Part shown: positions 14,067 to 17,700 of the stretch, piece after piece
Position numbering within the stretch: the first letter of the stretch is position 1
Layout: the number at the start of each line of letters is the position of its first letter
Origin: CAZRXG01 sp964603985
GTDB taxonomy: Bacteria > Chloroflexota > Anaerolineae > Aggregatilineales > UBA3940
NCBI GenBank assembly: GCA_964603985.1
Contig: CAZRXG010000060.1
Span: 1 to 17,700, forward strand
Length of the DNA: 17,700 bases
Direction: 5' to 3'
The notes under the pieces: model-generated
Told to the model about the DNA's origin: nothing
Databases searched by the model: none
Seen by the model: the letters and a program-made list of their open reading frames with translations, nothing else
Made by a program: the position numbers and the translations under genes

Positions 14067-16160
14067 ATGCCCGACCAGGCGGAGCGCAACGAGAAACCCG
14101 ACAAAACACACGTCGAGGGCGATTTTGTCGCGGGCGACGAGGTCATACACGGCGATAAGACACGCGACAAGTACGTGATCAACCTGCCATCCGTCGAGCC
14201 GCCGGTGCGCATCAACACCATCCCGCGCCCGACGACCGGCGACGAGTACGTCGAGCGCACGCTGGAGGCCGCCGTCGAGAAGGCGCTGCGCAATCACAAG
14301 CAGGTGGGCGTCACCGGCGAGGCGGGGCTGGCGGGCATGGGCGGCGTGGGCAAGACCGAGATGGCGATCCGCATCGCGCTGAGGCTGGAGCAGGAGTTCG
14401 AGGGCGGCGTGCTGTGGGTGCCGTTCAAGGAGCGCGAGCCGTTCGACATCCTGCGCGACGTGGCCGCCGACCTGGACGTGGGCATCGACCCGCAGGCCGA
14501 CCAATTCGCGCTGGCGGAGCAGGTGAAGAAGAAGCTGGAGGGGTGCGAGCTGCTGCTGGTGTACGACGACATCCGCCCGAAACACCTCGACGACTACGAG
14601 GCGCTGTTCAGGCCGCCGCCGACCTGCGCGCTGCTGATCACCACCCGGCTGCGCAGGCTGGGCACGCTGCCGCCGGGCGCGCTGTACCGACTGGACGTAT
14701 TCACACAGGAAGAGGCGCGCGAGGCGATGCGCCGTATTCTGGGCGACGAGACGTGCGACGCGGAACCGGAAGGACTCGACAGGGTGATCGAACTGTGCTG
14801 GCGGCTGGCGCTGGCGGTCGCAGTTGCGGCGTGGCGCATCAAGGAGGAGCGCGACCTGCACGGGGCCGGGAAGCCTATCGCGGGCTACATCAAAATCCTG
14901 GAAGGCGAGCGCGGGCGGTTGACCGCACTGAAGGCGGATTTGCCCGGCAGGAAGCTCGACGTGCTGGCCGTGCAGAGCGCCAGTTACACCGACCTGGACG
15001 AGGAGATGCAGCGCCGCTACGACGTGCTGGACGTGTTCGCCGGGGACGACTTCCCGTCGTGGGCGGTGGCCGGACTGTGGGGTATGGACGGCGAGGAGGC
15101 GGTGAAGAGGGCGCTGGGCGACCTGGTCGAGCGCTCGATGCTGCAGGCGGTGGGCGAGGGCCGCTACAGGCTGCACGACCTGTGGCGCGAGTTCGCGCGC
15201 GAGCGGCTGAGCCGGGATGCCGACGCAGAGCAGGCTGCCCGCCGCGCCCACGCCGAAGCCTTCGCTGTCTACGCCTGGCGGTACTGGGACCTGAACGACG
15301 TGCCCATCCTGGCGCGCGAGTACGCCGACCTGGCGGCGGCGGTAGAGTGGGCACGGGCGGCGGGCGAGGCCGACCTGCTATTCCGGCTGGCGTGGGCGAC
15401 GCACGACCTGATGTACTTCAGCGGGCGTTGGAAGGAGGGCCGGGCGTGGCTGGAGGCGGCGCTTGATGCGCTGGGGGAGGGTGCGGACGAGGGAACGAAA
15501 AAGCGACACTCCAACCTGAGAAGCGCGCTCGCAGATTTTGCCTACAGGAGTGGGAATTATCCAGAAGCTAGGGAACTAATGCAGGAGTCGTTGGAAATTG
15601 ATAAGTCACTCGAAGATAGGCGTGGCGTGGCTGTCATGCAGGGCAAGCTGGCCAACCTGGCGATGCGGCGCGGCGACTACGACGAGGCTGAACGGCTGTT
15701 CAAAGAGGCCGTCGGCACGATGCAGGAGCTTGGCGAACGGCAGCAGGCGGCTGCCATGCAGGGGGCGCTGGCCGACCTGGCGATGCAGCGCGGCGACTAC
15801 GACGAGGCCGAGCGGCTGTACCGGGCAGCGTTGGCTGTGCATGAGGAATTAGACGAGACAAGGAACGTAGCCGTCACGCAGGGCGGGCTGGCCGACCTGG
15901 CCTACCAGCGCGGCAACTACGACGAAGCCGAGCGGTTGTACCGGGCTGCGATTGACGTACTTGAGAGAGTCGGCGATAAGCGCGAGTTGGCTGTCAAGCA
16001 GGCTATGCTGGCCCAGGTCCTCATCGCCACCGGGCGGCGCGAGGAGGGCTGCGCCCTGCTGCACGAGGCTGCGGGGACGCTGCGGGCCATCGGCGCAACA
16101 CCCGATGCCGATGCGGCGGACGGGTGGATCGCGCTGTTGTGCGAGGGGGGCGAGTCGTAG
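14067..16160 (+). CDS. NB-ARC/TPR STAND NTPase (bacterial NLR-like)
   Basis: A 697-residue protein. Residues 14-31 carry a short GD repeat (HVEGDFVAGDEVIHGDKT) of a kind common before STAND NTPases. The NB-ARC core has Walker A GMGGVGKTE (90-98), Walker B ELLLVYDD (161-168), sensor-like LLITTR (189-194), a GLPLAL-like CWRLALAVAVAAW (244-256) and an MHD-like RLHDLW (368-373). Residues about 475-675 are TPRs in 40-residue units with GDYDEAERL(Y/F)xxA. Known family logic: the TPR sensor holds the NTPase off until it meets a ligand, then oligomerisation activates a partner. No enzymatic effector domain is fused, so it may act through another protein or be a regulator. The start has GGGAGAGCGGAG upstream and a good promoter. 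Defence is a plausible but unproven role. Confidence 0.88.
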   Translation: MPDQAERNEKPDKTHVEGDFVAGDEVIHGDKTRDKYVINLPSVEPPVRINTIPRPTTGDEYVERTLEAAVEKALRNHKQVGVTGEAGLAGMGGVGKTEMAIRIALRLEQEFEGGVLWVPFKEREPFDILRDVAADLDVGIDPQADQFALAEQVKKKLEGCELLLVYDDIRPKHLDDYEALFRPPPTCALLITTRLRRLGTLPPGALYRLDVFTQEEAREAMRRILGDETCDAEPEGLDRVIELCWRLALAVAVAAWRIKEERDLHGAGKPIAGYIKILEGERGRLTALKADLPGRKLDVLAVQSASYTDLDEEMQRRYDVLDVFAGDDFPSWAVAGLWGMDGEEAVKRALGDLVERSMLQAVGEGRYRLHDLWREFARERLSRDADAEQAARRAHAEAFAVYAWRYWDLNDVPILAREYADLAAAVEWARAAGEADLLFRLAWATHDLMYFSGRWKEGRAWLEAALDALGEGADEGTKKRHSNLRSALADFAYRSGNYPEARELMQESLEIDKSLEDRRGVAVMQGKLANLAMRRGDYDEAERLFKEAVGTMQELGERQQAAAMQGALADLAMQRGDYDEAERLYRAALAVHEELDETRNVAVTQGGLADLAYQRGNYDEAERLYRAAIDVLERVGDKRELAVKQAMLAQVLIATGRREEGCALLHEAAGTLRAIGATPDADAADGWIALLCEGGES
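15633..15992 (+). repeat. 120-base tandem repeats coding for TPRs
   Basis: Units begin at 15633, 15753 and 15873, exactly 120 bases apart, with a more diverged fourth from 15993. The stretch GGCGACTACGACGAGGC is preserved in the first two units and nearly so in the third. Each encodes one 40-residue TPR. Confidence 0.85.
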
Positions 16161-16200
16161 GCGCTGGCGGGAGCGGGTTGTGCCCGTCGTCGCACTATTC

Positions 16201-16206
16201 GAGGAG
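16201..16206 (+). promoter_or_regulatory. Shine-Dalgarno site deciding the PH-like protein start
   Basis: GAGGAG ends directly before an ATG at 16207, leaving no spacing, and six bases before the ATG at 16213, which is therefore preferred. Confidence 0.65.
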
Positions 16207-16212
16207 ATGACC

Positions 16213-16488
16213 ATGCTTCATGCTGAAACAGATAACGGTATTTTGACATTCGATGGGACGGTCGTCGAGTATTTTGGCAGGAACGGCAGCAACGATCGCT
16301 ATCACGCCCGGTACATCGCCAAAATTGAGCTGCAAACCGACCGCAAAGGGCGGGCTCAGATCCAGATTCAAATGGAGCTGACCGGCGGGAAGGTGACCTC
16401 CTACGTGAAGCCAGAGCACATGGGCCGCGCCGAGGAACTGGTCAGCGCGGTGCAGAACGCGATGGCCTCCTATCGAGCGGGCGGGTAG
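16213..16488 (+). CDS. Small PH-like/beta-rich protein of unknown function
   Basis: A 91-residue protein. It runs as beta strands, NGILTFDGTVVEYFGR, RYHARYIAKIELQTD, RAQIQIQMELTGGKVTSYV, then one C-terminal helix, RAEELVSAVQNAMASY. That is the order of a pleckstrin-homology-like domain, as in several bacterial PH-like (bPH/DUF4429-like) small proteins; the family call is by pattern only. No signal peptide or membrane segment is seen. It starts 52 bases after the NB-ARC/TPR gene on the same strand with no terminator between, so the two may be cotranscribed and this could be a partner or lipid/ligand-binding accessory. It ends before a shared terminator hairpin. Confidence 0.7.
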   Translation: MLHAETDNGILTFDGTVVEYFGRNGSNDRYHARYIAKIELQTDRKGRAQIQIQMELTGGKVTSYVKPEHMGRAEELVSAVQNAMASYRAGG

Positions 16489-16529
16489 GGTGATTGAGCG
16501 GGGCGCAGAGGCGCGAGCCAGATCAAAAG

Positions 16530-16561
16530 CCGCCACACCGGGACGGTCACCGGCGTGGCGG
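16530..16561. terminator. Hairpin between convergent genes
   Basis: CCGCCACACCGG (16530-16541) pairs with CCGGCGTGGCGG (16550-16561) except for one A-C mismatch. On the minus strand the stem is followed by CTTTTGATC, so it can end the secreted-protein transcript; it may also serve the plus-strand genes. Confidence 0.65.
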
Positions 16562-16589
16562 TCTGCGTGTCAGGCGCGTGTGTGGCCGC

Positions 16590-17468
16590 TCACTTGGGCG
16601 TGGGGGTGAGGGTGGGCAGCGGCGTGAGCGTGGGCGCGGGCGTCAGCGTGGGGAACTCGTCACGCGGGGGGCCGTCGAGCGGGAAGAAGGTGTAATACAC
16701 CGGCCCCAGCTCGTTGTGCTCCTTGGGGACGCCGTAAATGTCGTGCGGCCAGTACTGCGAGGGCATGTAGTACAGCATCTTGGTGCTGTCGGGCTGGAAG
16801 TAAGCGCGGAGGTAAGTTCCGCACGGCGCATACAGGAGAGCGTGGTCGAGGCCGGTGTTGGGCATCACGTCGATGGTCACCAGGTGGTACTCGACGAACT
16901 CCGGGTTATCGATGCGCACCGGGTCGTAGCTCCACATGATGAGCACCGCGCCGTCCTCCGGGGCCAGGTTGGTGGTGAAGATGGGCGCCCAGGCGTAGCA
17001 GTCGGGGTCGGGCAGCTCTTTGTTCTTCTCGCGCGGGACGGGTTTATCCTCGCGCCAGGAGTAGTCGGTGGTGCAGTCGTAGAGCACGCGCTCGATGCGG
17101 CGGATCTCCTTGTCCTTGTCGTTGGTATCCAGGACGACAATCAGGTACTTGCCGTTCCAGGGCGCGGCGGGGAGGCGGCCCGTCTGCCAGTAGAAGGGAC
17201 TCTGCTCCTGGGTGATCGACTCCTCGACGTGGGCCAGGAGGTGATCGGCCATGTCGTACACCTCCAGCCGGAAGTAGTCGCGGTTCTCCTCGTCGCCGGT
17301 GTCGTCGTGGTTATAGGTCAGCGTGATGGCTGCCTGAAGCGAGAGGCAGTCGCTTTTGGCTTTTTCCAGGTATGCCTGGAGTGCGTAGGTTTCGTCCGGC
17401 GGCTGGGCGGCCAGCGAGACGCTGACCAGTGCCAGCGCAGCCAGAAGGATGATCATGCGGCGTCGCAT
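16590..17468 (-). CDS. Secreted protein with a PT-rich C-terminal tail, function unknown
   Basis: A 292-residue protein with an N-terminal signal peptide (MRRRMIILLAALALVSVSLA, probable cut near A-Q). The mature part is rich in aromatic and acidic residues and beta-strand patterns (YFRLEVYDMADHLLAHVEES, GKYLIVVLDTNDKDK, VEYHLVTIDVMP) and has four Cys that could form disulfides (SDCLS, YDCTT, PDCYA, APCGT). The last ~20 residues are a Thr/Pro repeat (PTLTPAPTLTPLPTLTPTPK), an unusual C-terminal place for such a linker. I do not recognise the family. The ATG at 17468 has AAGGAG six bases upstream; an ATG at 17474 touches that site. It is convergent with the PH-like gene. Confidence 0.82.
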   Translation of the reverse strand: MRRRMIILLAALALVSVSLAAQPPDETYALQAYLEKAKSDCLSLQAAITLTYNHDDTGDEENRDYFRLEVYDMADHLLAHVEESITQEQSPFYWQTGRLPAAPWNGKYLIVVLDTNDKDKEIRRIERVLYDCTTDYSWREDKPVPREKNKELPDPDCYAWAPIFTTNLAPEDGAVLIMWSYDPVRIDNPEFVEYHLVTIDVMPNTGLDHALLYAPCGTYLRAYFQPDSTKMLYYMPSQYWPHDIYGVPKEHNELGPVYYTFFPLDGPPRDEFPTLTPAPTLTPLPTLTPTPK

Positions 17469-17474
17469 GGGCAT

Positions 17475-17480
17475 CTCCTT
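17475..17480 (-). promoter_or_regulatory. Shine-Dalgarno site deciding the secreted-protein start
   Basis: The minus strand reads AAGGAG directly before an ATG at 17474 and six bases before the ATG at 17468. The second fits normal spacing. Confidence 0.65.
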
Positions 17481-17508
17481 ATCAAAAGTATCTTTTCCCT
17501 GCGCCCCC

Positions 17509-17514
17509 ACTATA
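17509..17514 (-). promoter_or_regulatory. Possible -10 box of the secreted-protein gene
   Basis: TATAGT on the minus strand, about 40 bases before the start codon. No good -35 box is seen at the usual distance. Confidence 0.35.
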
Positions 17515-17579
17515 ACACGCCTTGCGAGGGTTGGCGAGTGGAGTTGGGGGCGAGGATTCGGTTGGTAGGGACGCGGCGG

Positions 17580-17605
17580 TGCCGTGCCCGCCCCCTCCCG
17601 TCTGC
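17580..17605 (+). repeat. Partial copy of the C-rich intergenic repeat
   Basis: GTGCCGTGCCCGCCCCCTCC then CGTCTGCGC matches the first block of the units at 13703 and 13913 with a few changes. The second, palindromic block is absent. Nothing else is recognised from 17606 to the window end. Confidence 0.6.
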
Positions 17606-17700
17606 GCAAATGAACCTTTACGATTTAATGCAGTAACAACACGGGTGCACTGTCAACCTGGATCGTATGGATTGGGACGCTACCCTCACCCATCTCGGAC

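Noticed and set aside
13887..15251. A 454-residue open frame on the minus strand opposite the NB-ARC/TPR gene
   Set aside because: Its product is rich in Arg, Gln, His and Leu without any motif, as expected for the reverse of a G+C-rich gene. The plus strand has complete STAND motifs and a promoter.
14414..15466. A 350-residue overlapping plus-strand open frame
   Set aside because: It is an Arg/Gly/Ala-rich frame-shifted reading of the NB-ARC region with no motifs.
16494..17636. A 380-residue plus-strand open frame opposite the secreted-protein gene
   Set aside because: It is low-complexity Val/Gly/Arg-rich sequence. The minus strand has a signal peptide, ribosome site and terminator.

Overview
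The window reads as a high-G+C genome, most probably a member of the Chloroflexota (Anaerolineae-like). This is an inference. It rests on a lipoprotein with an ACNLPGG-type lipobox and a Pro/Thr-rich linker, secreted proteins with PT-rich tails, a STAND NTPase with TPRs, and dispersed short repeats between genes. No rRNA, tRNA, CRISPR array, integrase or transposase is visible.

Layout. Bases 245-1995 (+) hold a small ABM-type monooxygenase and a lipoprotein built from three copies of one ~130-residue unit. Bases 2038-3416 are a patchwork: a decayed 3' fragment of an LLM oxidoreductase gene, two copies of a dispersed repeat flanking an HExxH membrane peptidase, and a small unknown gene, the last two visibly poorer in G+C. 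The intact LLM gene (3417-4289, -) and an arginase-family gene (4335-5186, -) follow.

Bases 5256-11595 (-) form a tight five-gene run. In transcription order it encodes a GT39/ArnT-like glycosyltransferase, an SGNH-hydrolase-like membrane protein, an MBOAT acyltransferase, an acyl carrier protein and a fatty-acyl-AMP ligase-like enzyme. The last four have the logic of DltD-DltB-DltC-DltA, with an acyl rather than a D-alanyl adenylating enzyme. They probably activate an acyl group, load it on the carrier and pass it through the membrane to an extracytoplasmic acceptor, perhaps a glycan made with the glycosyltransferase. This is the most interesting system in the window.

Bases 11872-13582 hold a 54-residue YqaE/Pmp3 membrane protein with a strong terminator, a pair of small cytosolic proteins (a muconolactone-isomerase-like protein and an unknown), and a convergent pentapeptide-repeat membrane protein with a CRP-like palindrome upstream. 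A 480-base intergenic stretch with repeats and a good sigma70 promoter precedes a bacterial NLR-like NB-ARC/TPR protein (14067-16160), followed by a small PH-like protein. The window ends with a convergent secreted protein (16590-17468, -) with a PT-rich C-terminal tail.
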